DNA of 64,000 nucleotides from Subdoligranulum variabile (GTDB taxonomy: Bacteria > Bacillota > Clostridia > Oscillospirales > Ruminococcaceae), in NCBI GenBank assembly GCA_004552305.1, contig SFOX01000002.1, positions 1 to 64,000 on the forward strand, in the 5' to 3' direction. A program made the translations under genes and the position numbers. Every line of letters starts with the position of its first letter. The first letter of the stretch is position 1. This document shows, in pieces, positions 1 to 7,854 of the stretch. The notes under the pieces are model-generated. The model was not told the origin of the DNA, made no database searches, and was given only the letters and a program-made list of their open reading frames with translations.

Positions 1-69
1 TTGGGGGTCCAGGGGGACGGGTCCCCCGGCCGTGCCCCGCGCTTCGGAAGTAGCGGCGCCTTTCTTTGG

Positions 70-97
70 TACTTTCTTTGGGCGTCCAAAGAAAGTA
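70..97. repeat. Perfect 12-bp inverted repeat downstream of degV
   Basis: TACTTTCTTTGG, a 4-base GCGT loop, then CCAAAGAAAGTA form a perfect stem. It lies in the 124 bases beyond the degV stop, next to a further GC-rich palindrome around 20-30. There is no U-run after the stem on the minus strand, so it is a palindromic intergenic repeat rather than a clear intrinsic terminator, although it could end degV transcripts. Confidence 0.6.
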
Positions 98-124
98 CAC
101 ATCTCGGGCAAGCAGAAACTTCCC

Positions 125-970
125 TTACTCCTCCGCCAGCACAAACGCCAGCCCCACCGCCCGCGGTCCGATGTGGGTGCCGATGGTCGCGCCCACCTGC
201 CCCACACGTCCGCCGGTCAGGTGCAGGTTGTTGTGCATATAGTGATGCACCGGCGCTGCCAGCTGGCGGTCATCGGTGTACAAAAGGGTGTAGCCGTAAT
301 CGGGGTCGATGCCGCCCATTTTTTCCAGCAGCTTGTACATCGCCACCAGCGCACCGGGACGTCCGCGCCCCTTGTCCTCCAACCGGATCCGGCTGTCGTA
401 CAGCGAAAGCACCGGCTTGATGCCCAAGGCACCGCCCACCAGCGCCACAGCGGCGGACACGCGCCCGCCCTTTTGCAGGTGCTTCAGGCTGTCCACCACG
501 GCAATGACGCGCACACGCTTTTTGAAAACATCCAGCTGCGCGGCAATTTCGGCAGCCGTAAAGCCCTGCTCACGCAGGCGCAGCGCCTCGCGCACCAGAA
601 TGCATTCGCCCTGCGTGGCGGTTTCGGAATCCACCACGGCGACCGGGCATTCCGCCTCGGCAGCAGCGAGGTTCGCACACTGGAACGTGCCACTGAGCGC
701 CTGCGCAATGGTGATGACCAACACCTCGTCCCCCGCGTCGGCGGCATCGGCGTAAGCCTGCATAAACGCAGCGGGGCTGGGCTGGCTGGTGCGCGGCAGC
801 TTGGCATCGGACGCCAGACGCTCGTAAAATTCATCCTTGGTCATAGTGCCGTCATCCTCGCAGGGGGAACCGTCGGCAAAGGTAACGGACATAGGCACCA
901 CCGCCACACCGGGCTGGCAAAGCTCGTGTTCGGTAAGGTCGGCAGCGGAATCGGTAAGAATACGGATCAT
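125..970 (-). CDS. DegV family fatty-acid-binding protein
   Basis: A 281-aa DegV-fold protein. Proteins of this family (FakB) bind a fatty acid and present it to the kinase FakA for phosphorylation and membrane lipid synthesis. Visible family motifs are TDSAADL at residues 6-12, TSQPSP at 61-66, ALSGTF at 91-96 and LQKGGRVS at 165-172, and the length is normal for the family. The start at 970 is preferred over the longer frame to 1015 because AAAGGAG sits just upstream of this ATG. No FakA is adjacent. A promoter and a palindromic operator-like site lie upstream. The family call is secure; the ligand is unknown. Confidence 0.9.
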   Translation of the reverse strand: MIRILTDSAADLTEHELCQPGVAVVPMSVTFADGSPCEDDGTMTKDEFYERLASDAKLPRTSQPSPAAFMQAYADAADAGDEVLVITIAQALSGTFQCANLAAAEAECPVAVVDSETATQGECILVREALRLREQGFTAAEIAAQLDVFKKRVRVIAVVDSLKHLQKGGRVSAAVALVGGALGIKPVLSLYDSRIRLEDKGRGRPGALVAMYKLLEKMGGIDPDYGYTLLYTDDRQLAAPVHHYMHNNLHLTGGRVGQVGATIGTHIGPRAVGLAFVLAEE

Positions 971-1045
971 AGAAACTCCTTTGGCAGCACCGCATAATCT
1001 CCGCCGTATCGGCATTTAGAATTGTGTGGTACCGTCCTTTTTAAT

Positions 1046-1063
1046 TTGTTGACAGTTCAACAA
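1046..1063. promoter_or_regulatory. Palindromic operator-like site in degV leader
   Basis: TTGTTGA, CAGT, TCAACAA is a perfect 7-4-7 inverted repeat. It sits between the predicted transcription start of degV and its ribosome site, and no U-run follows. Position and symmetry suit a repressor site. The cognate regulator is not visible in the window. Confidence 0.5.
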
Positions 1064-1074
1064 CTTACCCGGAC

Positions 1075-1103
1075 AGTATAGCACAATGCCCTTAATTTGT
1101 AAA
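1075..1103 (-). promoter_or_regulatory. Sigma-A promoter of degV
   Basis: On the minus strand, TTTACA (1098-1103) and TATACT (1075-1080) are separated by 17 bases, and TGC before the -10 makes it an extended -10 element. It points at degV. Confidence 0.7.
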
Positions 1104-1145
1104 GAGCAACCCCCGCTTTTCCCTCTTTTCCTTGCGCAGAATTTG

Positions 1146-1154
1146 TGTTATAAT
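1146..1154 (+). promoter_or_regulatory. Extended -10 promoter of the LRR gene
   Basis: TGTTATAAT is a perfect extended -10 element (TGn then TATAAT at 1149-1154). The -35 region is poor. It drives transcription towards the LRR gene and lies within the 5' part of the longer open frame, which argues for a start downstream of it. Confidence 0.6.
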
Positions 1155-1266
1155 ATCGATGGCAATACCGCATAATTCTAAGTGCCGATACGGCGAGCGA
1201 GGTGCGGCAGCTGCTAAGCCAAAAGCGCAGATAATACTGGATGTCTTATCGAGCATTTTGTGTGCT

Positions 1267-2187
1267 ATGGCATCGGTTTTGTGGACGCCCTGCCGGGACG
1301 GCGCCAGGGTGCTGCGCGTGCTGGGCGATAGCCCCTGCCCCGCCGTGCCTGCCGCCGTGGACGGCTTGCCCGTGACCGAGCTGGGCGCGTACTGTTTTTC
1401 TGCCAAGGCAGTCAGCGGGGGTCAGCTGTACCCGCCCGGCAGCCCCGACACACACGAGATCGTGGGCGAATTTGTGCAGCAGGTCGCCCTGCCCGACACG
1501 CTGCACACGCTGCACAGCGCCGCCTTTTACAACTGCCGCAGCCTGCGCACCGTGCAGATGGGCGCAGCGGCTGAGAATTTCGGCAGCGACCTGTTTACCA
1601 ACTGCCGCAGCCTGCAGACGCTGGTTCTGCACGCCGCCCCTGCCGCCTCCACCGGGCTGCGCAAGCTGCTGGCGGGCGTCAGCGCCGATCTGTGCGTGCA
1701 GTTTGCCCCCGCCGACAAGCCGGAGGCTGAGCTGTTCTACCCCGAATATTTCGAGTATATGGACGAAAACGCCCCCGCGCACATCTTCAACCACCAGCTG
1801 GAGGGAGAGGGCTACCGGATGCGCCAATGCTTTGCGGCGGGCGCGGTGGATTTTGCCGCCTACGACGCGGTGTTTGCGCAGGCGTGCGTGGGCGAAAGCG
1901 TGCAGACGCTCTGCCGTTTGGCGCTGGCGCGGCTCTGCCTGCCCTTTGCGCTGAGCGATGCCGCCCGCACCGACTACGAATTTTACCTGACCGCCCACCC
2001 CGATGCTGCCTTTGCGCTGGCGATCCGTCGCCGGGACGAGGCCGCCCTGCGGGTGCTGGTGGCGCTGGGGCTGCCCACCGCCGATGCCGCCGCTCTTTGC
2101 GGGCGCGCCGGGTGGAGCGCCGGGGCTGCGATTTTGCTGCAAAGACCCAAAAAGGCACCAAAAAGCTATGATTTTGACGATTTGTAA
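1267..2187 (+). CDS. BspA-like leucine-rich repeat protein
   Basis: About 306 aa. The middle carries BspA/LRR_5-type units such as LGAYCFS, LHSAAFYNCRSLRTV and FGSDLFTNCRSLQTL. The C-terminal third (around TAHPDAAFALAIRRRDEAALR) looks helical and resembles an ankyrin-like tail. There is no signal peptide, so it is probably cytoplasmic. The ATG at 1267 is chosen because the open frame upstream overlaps the promoter, but its ribosome site is weak, so the start is uncertain. It precedes a VWA protein and a MoxR ATPase on the same strand, suggesting a shared chaperone-like complex. The exact function is unknown. Confidence 0.65.
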   Translation: MASVLWTPCRDGARVLRVLGDSPCPAVPAAVDGLPVTELGAYCFSAKAVSGGQLYPPGSPDTHEIVGEFVQQVALPDTLHTLHSAAFYNCRSLRTVQMGAAAENFGSDLFTNCRSLQTLVLHAAPAASTGLRKLLAGVSADLCVQFAPADKPEAELFYPEYFEYMDENAPAHIFNHQLEGEGYRMRQCFAAGAVDFAAYDAVFAQACVGESVQTLCRLALARLCLPFALSDAARTDYEFYLTAHPDAAFALAIRRRDEAALRVLVALGLPTADAAALCGRAGWSAGAAILLQRPKKAPKSYDFDDL

Positions 2188-2215
2188 TCTTTTACAATAC
2201 GTTATATTTGCCATA

Positions 2216-2242
2216 TTGTAGAATATAGCTTTTTGTTATACA
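2216..2242 (+). promoter_or_regulatory. Possible promoter in the AT-rich gap before the VWA gene
   Basis: The 121-base gap 2188-2308 is strikingly AT-rich. TTGTAG (2216-2221) and TGTTATACA (extended -10, 2234-2242) are spaced 15 bases apart, so the match is imperfect. The VWA gene may instead be co-transcribed with the LRR gene. Confidence 0.3.
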
Positions 2243-2308
2243 TTCTGTTATTTTTAATTTTACAGAGTTTTCCACAACATCGTTGAAAACCTGAAAGCGG
2301 GTGAAGTT

Positions 2309-3670
2309 TTGAACCGTCACATCCAGACCCAAACCGAATGGGAGAAAAGTATCGCCGCCCGCATTATGGAGCAAACCCGCGCACAAATCTACCTGGATCA
2401 GCGGTACCTGACCGCCGCCTTGGGGGCGCTTTCCCCCGCCGAATGTGTCGGTATTTTTGCCTTTGCCACAGACGGCGCACATTTGTACTACCCGTCCGAT
2501 TGGGTGATTCGTCTATATCGGCAAAACCGCCGGTATCTGGCGCGGGCGTATCTGCACAGCGTTTTGCACTGCATTTTCCGGCATCCGTGGCTGCGCGGCG
2601 GGCGCGACCCCGATGTGTGGGGGCTTGCCTGCGACATTGCCGTGGAAAACACGCTGGACACGCTGCGCTCGCCGCTGGTCAGCCGCCCCGTCGGCTGGCT
2701 GCGTCAACAGGTGTACGCGCAGGTTCGCCAAAACGGTGCGCCCGCCGCCGGGCTGATTTATCGGCTGCTGTGTGCGCAGGACGCCGAAACGCTGCAAAAA
2801 TGGCACCGTGAATTCACCTGCGACGACCACCGCTTTTGGCCCGAGGACACCGACAGCCCCGCCGCGCAGATGCAGGGACACCGGTGGGAGCAGCTGGGAC
2901 GCCAGACCCAGATCAGCATGGAGGAGGCAGGGCAGCGCGCCGGGGAATCCGCCGCTGCCGAGGCGGTACAGCTGCAATTGCAGGCAGCCCGCAGCCGCCG
3001 CAGCTACCACGATTTTTTGCGCCGCTTCGCCGTTTGGCACGAGGAGCCGCATCTCGACCCGGACGAATTTGACCTTGGGTTTTACACCTACGGGCTGCGC
3101 ACCTACGGCAACCTGCCGCTGATCGAGCCGCTGGAAAGCCGCGAGGTGAAAAAGATCCGCGATTTCGTCATCGTGCTGGACACCAGCGAGTCCACCTCCG
3201 GCGAGATGGTCAAGGCGTTTTTGCGCGAAACCTTTACCGTATTAAAAAGCCGCGACAGCTTTTTTACCCAGTGCCGCATTCTGGTGATGCAGGCGGACAA
3301 CGCGGTGCGCGACGAGGTCTGGCTGACCGATTTGGACGCGCTTTCCCGCTATGCCGACCGCTTTGTGCTGGTGGGCGGCGGCGGTACGGATTTCCGCCCC
3401 GCCTTTGCCCGCATCGAGGAGCTGCGCCGCAGCGGCACCCTGCGCGAGGTGCAGGGCGTGCTGTATTTTACCGACGGCAAGGGCATTTTCCCCAGCCGCC
3501 GCCCGGATTTTGACACCGCCTTTGTCTTTCTGCCGCAGGCGGGTGCCGAGCCGGAGGTGCCGCCGTGGGCGCTGCGTCTGGTGCTGCAGCCCGATGAGTT
3601 CACCCCGCCGCCCGCGCCGCCGCCCATCAATTTTACCGAGCATGAAACCGCAGACCTGTCCGAACTGTGA
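2309..3670 (+). CDS. VWA-like domain protein (DUF2201 type)
   Basis: 453 aa. The N-terminal half resembles the putative metallopeptidase domain of DUF2201 proteins, with HSVLH at 83-87. The C-terminal half is a von Willebrand A-like domain with a MIDAS-type DTSES (D291, S293, S295) and a conserved Thr in GGGGTDF (T360), which together would bind a divalent cation. The TTG at 2309 is the first start in frame; the next option is ATG 2366, and neither has a strong ribosome site. Its stop overlaps the ribosome site of the AAA ATPase gene, so the two are coupled. VWA plus MoxR ATPase pairs act together in assembling or remodelling protein complexes; the target here is unknown. Confidence 0.85.
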   Translation: MNRHIQTQTEWEKSIAARIMEQTRAQIYLDQRYLTAALGALSPAECVGIFAFATDGAHLYYPSDWVIRLYRQNRRYLARAYLHSVLHCIFRHPWLRGGRDPDVWGLACDIAVENTLDTLRSPLVSRPVGWLRQQVYAQVRQNGAPAAGLIYRLLCAQDAETLQKWHREFTCDDHRFWPEDTDSPAAQMQGHRWEQLGRQTQISMEEAGQRAGESAAAEAVQLQLQAARSRRSYHDFLRRFAVWHEEPHLDPDEFDLGFYTYGLRTYGNLPLIEPLESREVKKIRDFVIVLDTSESTSGEMVKAFLRETFTVLKSRDSFFTQCRILVMQADNAVRDEVWLTDLDALSRYADRFVLVGGGGTDFRPAFARIEELRRSGTLREVQGVLYFTDGKGIFPSRRPDFDTAFVFLPQAGAEPEVPPWALRLVLQPDEFTPPPAPPPINFTEHETADLSEL

Positions 3671-3682
3671 GGAGTGTTTTGT

Positions 3683-5215
3683 ATGGATATTCAACGTGCC
3701 AAGGAAGAAATCAAGACCGCTGTGCGCGCCTACCTTGCCTGTGACGACACCGGCGCACCGCTGATTCCTGCCATCCGCCAGCGCCCCATTTTGCTGATGG
3801 GTCCCCCGGGCGTGGGCAAGACCCAGATCATGGAGCAGATCGCCCGCGAGTGCGACATTGCGCTGGTGGCGTACACCATCACCCACCACACGCGGCAGAG
3901 CGCTGTCGGGCTGCCCTTTATCCGCGAGCGCAGCTTTGGCGGCAGGACCCGCAGCGTGACCGAGTACACGATGAGCGAAATCATCGCCAGCGTCTACGCC
4001 GCCATGGAGCGCACCGGCAAGCGCAGCGGCATTTTGTTTATTGACGAGATCAACTGCGTCAGCGAAACGCTGGCGCCCACCATGCTGCAATTTTTGCAGT
4101 GCAAGACCTTCGGCAATCAGGCGGTACCGGCGGGCTGGGTCATCGTGGCGGCGGGCAACCCGCCCGAATATAACCGCAGCGTGCGTGAATTTGACGTAGT
4201 TACGCTGGATCGCGTGCGGCGCATTGACGTGGAGCCGAAGCTGTCGGTCTGGCAGACCTACGCCCGCGCGCATCGGCTGCACCCCGCCGTGACCGCCTAT
4301 CTGGAGCTGCGCCCGCAGCATTTTTACAAGCTGGAAAACGATGTGGACGGTATGCAGTTTGTGACCGCCCGCGGGTGGGAGGATCTTTCTGCCTTTTTGC
4401 AGGCTGCCGACACGCTGGGTCTGGACGCAGACGAGGGCGTGATTGCCCAATACCTGCGCCACCCCGAGGTTGCGCGCGACTTTGCCGCCTACTGGGCGCT
4501 GTACCGCAAGTACAAAAAGGATTACGGTGTAGCGGATATTTTGGCAGGCAAGCCGTTTGACGCTGTGCTGCAAAGGGCGCTTTCTGCCGCGTTTGACGAG
4601 CGCATCAGCTTAATCAGCCTGCTGCTGGCGGGGCTGAACACCCGCTTTGCCGACGCGCAAAAGCTGGACGCCGTGACCGATGCCTGCTACCAGCAGCTGC
4701 GCAGCTTTAAGCGCACGCTGAGCCAGAAGCCCGACACCGACCCCGCCGCCCTGTTTGCCGACCAGACCGAGAGCTACCGCGCCCGGCTGGAGCTTGCCAA
4801 GGACGCGGACGAGCTGACTGCCGCCGAGCAGGCTGCCCGCACCCGCACGCTGCAGCTGATGCAGCAGTGGGGCAAGCTGCTGCAGCCGGGTATGATCGGC
4901 GAGGATGCCTTTGACACCGTGCGCGGGCAGTTCAACGCGCAGGTGCGCCGCCGCGAGGACGCCGTGGCGGACGCCGGCAACGCCTTGGAATTTGCCTTTG
5001 ATTTTATGGAGCGCGCCTTCCCCGACGGGCAGGAGATGGTGGTGTTTGTCAACGAATTGGCGCTGGGACCCGATTCCGCGCCTTTCCTGGCGGAAAACGA
5101 GTGCGAGCGCTTTGAGCAGTACAGCCGCAAGCTGCTTTTGCAAAACGACGATGAGCTGCTTGCCGAATTGCAGCGCGACGATCTCCGCGCTGGGGAACAC
5201 AGCACGGAGTTTTAA
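3683..5215 (+). CDS. MoxR-type AAA ATPase
   Basis: 510 aa. The ATPase core has Walker A GPPGVGKT at 40-47, Walker B ILFIDE at 117-122 and a sensor-1-like segment AAGNPPEYN. The C-terminal about 250 residues are helical and not recognised. ATG 3683 is chosen over the upstream GTG at 3674 because GAGGAG (3669-3674), overlapping the VWA stop, lies 8 bases before it. It works as the motor partner of the upstream VWA protein. The LRR-VWA-AAA order suggests a three-part ATP-driven chaperone system whose client is not evident. Palindromic repeats follow the stop. Confidence 0.88.
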   Translation: MDIQRAKEEIKTAVRAYLACDDTGAPLIPAIRQRPILLMGPPGVGKTQIMEQIARECDIALVAYTITHHTRQSAVGLPFIRERSFGGRTRSVTEYTMSEIIASVYAAMERTGKRSGILFIDEINCVSETLAPTMLQFLQCKTFGNQAVPAGWVIVAAGNPPEYNRSVREFDVVTLDRVRRIDVEPKLSVWQTYARAHRLHPAVTAYLELRPQHFYKLENDVDGMQFVTARGWEDLSAFLQAADTLGLDADEGVIAQYLRHPEVARDFAAYWALYRKYKKDYGVADILAGKPFDAVLQRALSAAFDERISLISLLLAGLNTRFADAQKLDAVTDACYQQLRSFKRTLSQKPDTDPAALFADQTESYRARLELAKDADELTAAEQAARTRTLQLMQQWGKLLQPGMIGEDAFDTVRGQFNAQVRRREDAVADAGNALEFAFDFMERAFPDGQEMVVFVNELALGPDSAPFLAENECERFEQYSRKLLLQNDDELLAELQRDDLRAGEHSTEF

Positions 5216-5230
5216 GGGCAGCGCTGTGCC

Positions 5231-5456
5231 GTAGGGGCGGGGTATGCCCCGCCCGCGACAGAACGGCAACGCAAAAATTATGGGGCGGCTTGTAGGGGCG
5301 GCATATATGCCGCCCCTTGCAGCCATCCCGCCAACGCAGCCTAACGGGCAAACTGCACGGGACGCAACTATGCGTCCCCTACAAACCTGCCGATATTTCC
5401 CTGCCATCGCAAAAATTTCCGGCTGCCGTAAGACACCCCGCCCTACATAGCAATAA
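5231..5456. repeat. Cluster of palindromic intergenic repeats
   Basis: The gap between the AAA ATPase and the asparaginase gene holds several short GC-rich palindromes. One is the GGGGCGGGGTATGCCCC type near 5233. A second is GGCGGCATATATGCCGCC near 5296. A third is a GGGACGC...GCGTCCC unit near 5360, and the fourth is a tail ending CCCCGCCCTACA then GCAATAAAA. The same units recur in most gaps of the window. No gene is seen here. Confidence 0.85.
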
Positions 5457-5490
5457 AACCACTCTCAACTCTTTAAAAGGATTTCTCTCT

Positions 5491-6486
5491 ATGAAAAAAA
5501 TTCTGTTCTTGGCAACGGGCGGCACCATTGCCAGCCGTCCCTCGGCGGCGGGCGGGCTGGCACCCGCCATCACCTCGCAGGAGCTTTTGAGCTTTGTGCC
5601 GGAGTTGGCGCAGCTGTGCCAAATTGACGCCGTGCAGCTTTGCAGCTTGGATTCCACCAATGTCGGTCCCGAGCAATGGCTGTCGATGGTGGTGACCATC
5701 CGCGATGCCTACGACCGATACGACGGCTTTGTCATCGCCCACGGCACCGACACGATGTCCTACACGGCGGCGGCGCTGAGCTATCTGATTCAGAACAGCG
5801 CCAAGCCCGTGGTGTTGACCGGCAGCCAGAAATCCATCTACAACCGCGACACCGACGCCCGCAACAACCTGTACCGCGCCTTTTTGTACGCCTGCAGCCC
5901 CGCCGCGTGGGGTGTGCAGCTGGTGTTTGACAACAAGGTCATTTTGGGTACCCGCGCACGCAAGACCCGCACCAAGAGCTTTAACGCATTTTCCAGCATC
6001 GACTACCCCGAAACCGCCGTGTTCCGGGATATGCGGCTAATCCCCTTTTTGCAGCGCCCCGCCGCCCTGCCGCCCGTGCGGTTTTACGATAGGCTTAACC
6101 CCGCGGTGTTTGTACTGCGGCTGATCCCCGGTATGCGGGCGGACATCATCCCCCTGCTGGCGCCGCAGTACCGCGCACTGGTGGTCGAAAGCTTCGGTGT
6201 CGGCGGCTTGCCGGGCGGCGAGCATGGTCCGATGTACCGCGAATTGCAGCGCTGGTGCGACAGCGGACGCCTTGCCGTGTTTACCACCCAAGTCCCGCAT
6301 GAGGGCAGCGACCTTGCCGTGTACGAGGTCGGACGTGCCGCCAAGGAATTGGACGGCGTGCTGGAGGCGCGGGATATGACGCCCGAAGCCACCGCCGTAA
6401 AATTGATGTGGGCGCTGGGGCAAAGCAACGAACGCGCCGAGGTCATACGCCTGTTCCGCCAGCCGGTCGAGTGGGACACCGTGTAA
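5491..6486 (+). CDS. Type I (cytosolic) L-asparaginase
   Basis: 331 aa, hydrolysing asparagine to aspartate and ammonia. The N-terminal LATGGTIAS carries the catalytic Thr (T12), and AHGTDTM (83-89) carries the second Thr-Asp pair (T86, D87). There is no signal peptide, which fits the cytosolic low-affinity type. The ATG at 5491 has AAAGGA upstream, while the longer open frame to 5317 is translated from intergenic repeats and is rejected. It stands alone between repeat elements and is convergent with hsp20. It could also act on glutamine, as in related enzymes. Confidence 0.92.
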   Translation: MKKILFLATGGTIASRPSAAGGLAPAITSQELLSFVPELAQLCQIDAVQLCSLDSTNVGPEQWLSMVVTIRDAYDRYDGFVIAHGTDTMSYTAAALSYLIQNSAKPVVLTGSQKSIYNRDTDARNNLYRAFLYACSPAAWGVQLVFDNKVILGTRARKTRTKSFNAFSSIDYPETAVFRDMRLIPFLQRPAALPPVRFYDRLNPAVFVLRLIPGMRADIIPLLAPQYRALVVESFGVGGLPGGEHGPMYRELQRWCDSGRLAVFTTQVPHEGSDLAVYEVGRAAKELDGVLEARDMTPEATAVKLMWALGQSNERAEVIRLFRQPVEWDTV

Positions 6487-6492
6487 GGCAGC

Positions 6493-6541
6493 GTGGAGAG
6501 TTAAGAGTTCAGAGTTAAGATAAGGTGTGCGCGCTGCGCAC
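6493..6541. repeat. GAGTT-rich repeat with short stem-loop
   Basis: Three GAGTT-type heptamers, then GATAAGG, then the stem GTGCGC-GCT-GCGCAC (6527-6541). It is a half-copy of the same element seen at 26354 and, in full inverted form, at 61285. Confidence 0.7.
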
Positions 6542-6591
6542 AAAATAAAAAACGGGGATGCCCCGGTACGAACGTACCGGGGCATCCCCGT
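6541..6591 (-). terminator. Intrinsic terminator of hsp20
   Basis: A 19-bp perfect stem (6552-6570 with 6573-6591, 2-base loop) followed on the minus strand by a U-rich run (complement of AAAATAAAAAA). It lies just after the hsp20 stop, between two convergent genes, and may also slow plus-strand transcription. Confidence 0.85.
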
Positions 6592-6606
6592 ATATTGGGC
6601 TGTTGT

Positions 6607-7080
6607 TTAGCCCTCGATTTCAATCATCGTGGGTTTCTTTTCAGGCAGCTTCGCAGGCTCTGCCTTGGGCAGCTTCAGGCTCAGGATACCATTCTCGAAC
6701 TTGGCGGTGACATCCTCAGGCTTGATTTCCTCGCCCACATAGAAGCTGCGGGCGCAGCTGCCGGTGCAGCGCTCCTGACGGATGTAGTGACCTTCCTTGT
6801 CCTTCTCGTTCAGGTCCTCACTGCGGTTGGCGGTGATGGTCAGGTAACCGTTCTCCAAATCGAGCTTGACGTCCTCTTTCTTGAAGCCGGGCAGGTCAAC
6901 GAACACATCGTAACCGTCCTTGGTCTCGCGGACATCGGTCTTCATAATGTTGGCGGCATGCTTGCCAAACATACTCTTGGGTTCGGCGTGACGCAAGGCG
7001 CGTTCAAAATCGCGTTCCCATCTGTCGTCAAACAGATCATCCAGCAAACCTTCGTTAAACATATACGGAACCATCATCAT
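6607..7080 (-). CDS. Hsp20 / alpha-crystallin small heat-shock protein
   Basis: 157 aa, an ATP-independent holdase that keeps unfolding proteins soluble. The alpha-crystallin domain spans about residues 45-140, with VDLPGFKKEDVKL at 61-73 and GILSLKLPK at 131-139. The C-terminal I-x-I motif (IEI, 153-155) used for oligomer assembly is present. GGAGGA precedes the first of three tandem ATG codons. A CIRCE operator overlaps the promoter, so HrcA repression is expected. The gene is monocistronic, ending at the strong terminator. Confidence 0.95.
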   Translation of the reverse strand: MMMVPYMFNEGLLDDLFDDRWERDFERALRHAEPKSMFGKHAANIMKTDVRETKDGYDVFVDLPGFKKEDVKLDLENGYLTITANRSEDLNEKDKEGHYIRQERCTGSCARSFYVGEEIKPEDVTAKFENGILSLKLPKAEPAKLPEKKPTMIEIEG

Positions 7081-7207
7081 AAGTCATTCCTCCAATTTTT
7101 ATCGGCCGCCTGTTGCGGGCGGTTCACTTTTATGATACTAAATTTTATGTGGTTCATCGGGGTCGGGGTTTTGCTTTCCGCTTGTTCCTTTCCCTTTGAA
7201 CAACTTC

Positions 7208-7235
7208 ATTATAGCACTAAAGTTAGCACTGTCAA
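7208..7235 (-). promoter_or_regulatory. Sigma-A promoter of hsp20
   Basis: Minus strand: a perfect TTGACA (7230-7235) and a perfect TATAAT (7208-7213) 16 bases apart, with TGC giving an extended -10. The -35 box lies inside the CIRCE element. The 5' leader is about 120 bases. Confidence 0.9.
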
Positions 7236-7249
7236 GCCGAGAGTGCTAA
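7223..7249. promoter_or_regulatory. CIRCE operator (HrcA site)
   Basis: TTAGCACTG, 9 bases, GAGTGCTAA: the 9-9-9 CIRCE inverted repeat with one mismatch to the consensus (last base of the first arm). It covers the -35 of hsp20, so HrcA bound here would block polymerase. Confidence 0.93.
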
Positions 7250-7351
7250 TGTTTACATTTCATGCAATGATTGTTCACATTCTATGTGATTTTTGGCTTT
7301 TTATAGCGATGGTATGTTGGTTTTTTGCGCAGTGGATGTTGTTGTGGGAAC

Positions 7352-7540
7352 GCCTTCCCCCTTTTTTGGGGGGAAGGTGGCGCGCCTGCGCGCCGGATGA
7401 GGGGAAACTTCCGACAGGCGCCCCCTCATCCGTCACCTGCGGTGACAGCTTCCCCCAGAGGGGGAAGCCTTTCGTGCGGTTTACCCGTTATACCGCATGA
7501 TCGGCGGGATTGCACGGGCGGCATATATGCCGCCCCTGCG
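7352..7540. repeat. Intergenic repeat cluster (CTTCCCC/GGGGAAG and GGCGGCATATATGCC types)
   Basis: A composite inverted element of about 120 bases opens with CTTCCCCC and closes with GGGGGAAG. Inside it are GGCGCGC...GCGCGCC, GATGAGGGG and CACCTGCGGTG palindromes. A GGCGGCATATATGCCGCC unit follows at about 7518. No gene is seen between the hsp20 promoter and the opp terminator. Confidence 0.85.
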
Positions 7541-7544
7541 GATA

Positions 7545-7585
7545 ACGCAAAAAGCCCTCTCCGCCTTGCGGCGGAGAGGGCTTTT
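7545..7585 (-). terminator. Intrinsic terminator of the opp operon
   Basis: A 16-bp stem (7550-7565 with 7570-7585, loop TTGC), GC-rich, with a U-run on the minus strand. It starts three bases after the stop of the last opp-operon gene. Confidence 0.9.
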
Positions 7586-7587
7586 GC

Positions 7588-7854
7588 TTATTTCCAAAGC
7601 AGGAACAGCAGCGCCAGCAGCACGCCCAGACCTGCCAGATACACCGCGGCGATCAGCAGGGTGGCTTTCAGCACGCCCAGCACCGCCCACAGCTTTTCCT
7701 TAAAGGTCCACGGGGTGTCCTGCTCCCACGGGCGGTCGTTCGGCGGCTCGGGGGTGCGGTTTGCTTTGCGACCGGGGCGCAGCATCGGGTGGGCATCCAG
7801 CCCGCTCATATCGGCAACGGTGCGCCCGTCGTCCTCAAAAGAATCTTTTCTCAT
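7588..7854 (-). CDS. Small membrane protein at the end of the opp operon
   Basis: 88 aa. The first 50 residues are polar and proline-rich. The last about 35 form one or two hydrophobic segments (VLGVLKATLLIAAVYLAG, then GVLLALLFLLW), ending with Lys. The ATG overlaps the stop of the upstream ATPase gene by four bases (ATGA), so translation is coupled, and the terminator follows immediately. Family not recognised. It may assist the transporter or simply share its mRNA. Confidence 0.7.
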   Translation of the reverse strand: MRKDSFEDDGRTVADMSGLDAHPMLRPGRKANRTPEPPNDRPWEQDTPWTFKEKLWAVLGVLKATLLIAAVYLAGLGVLLALLFLLWK

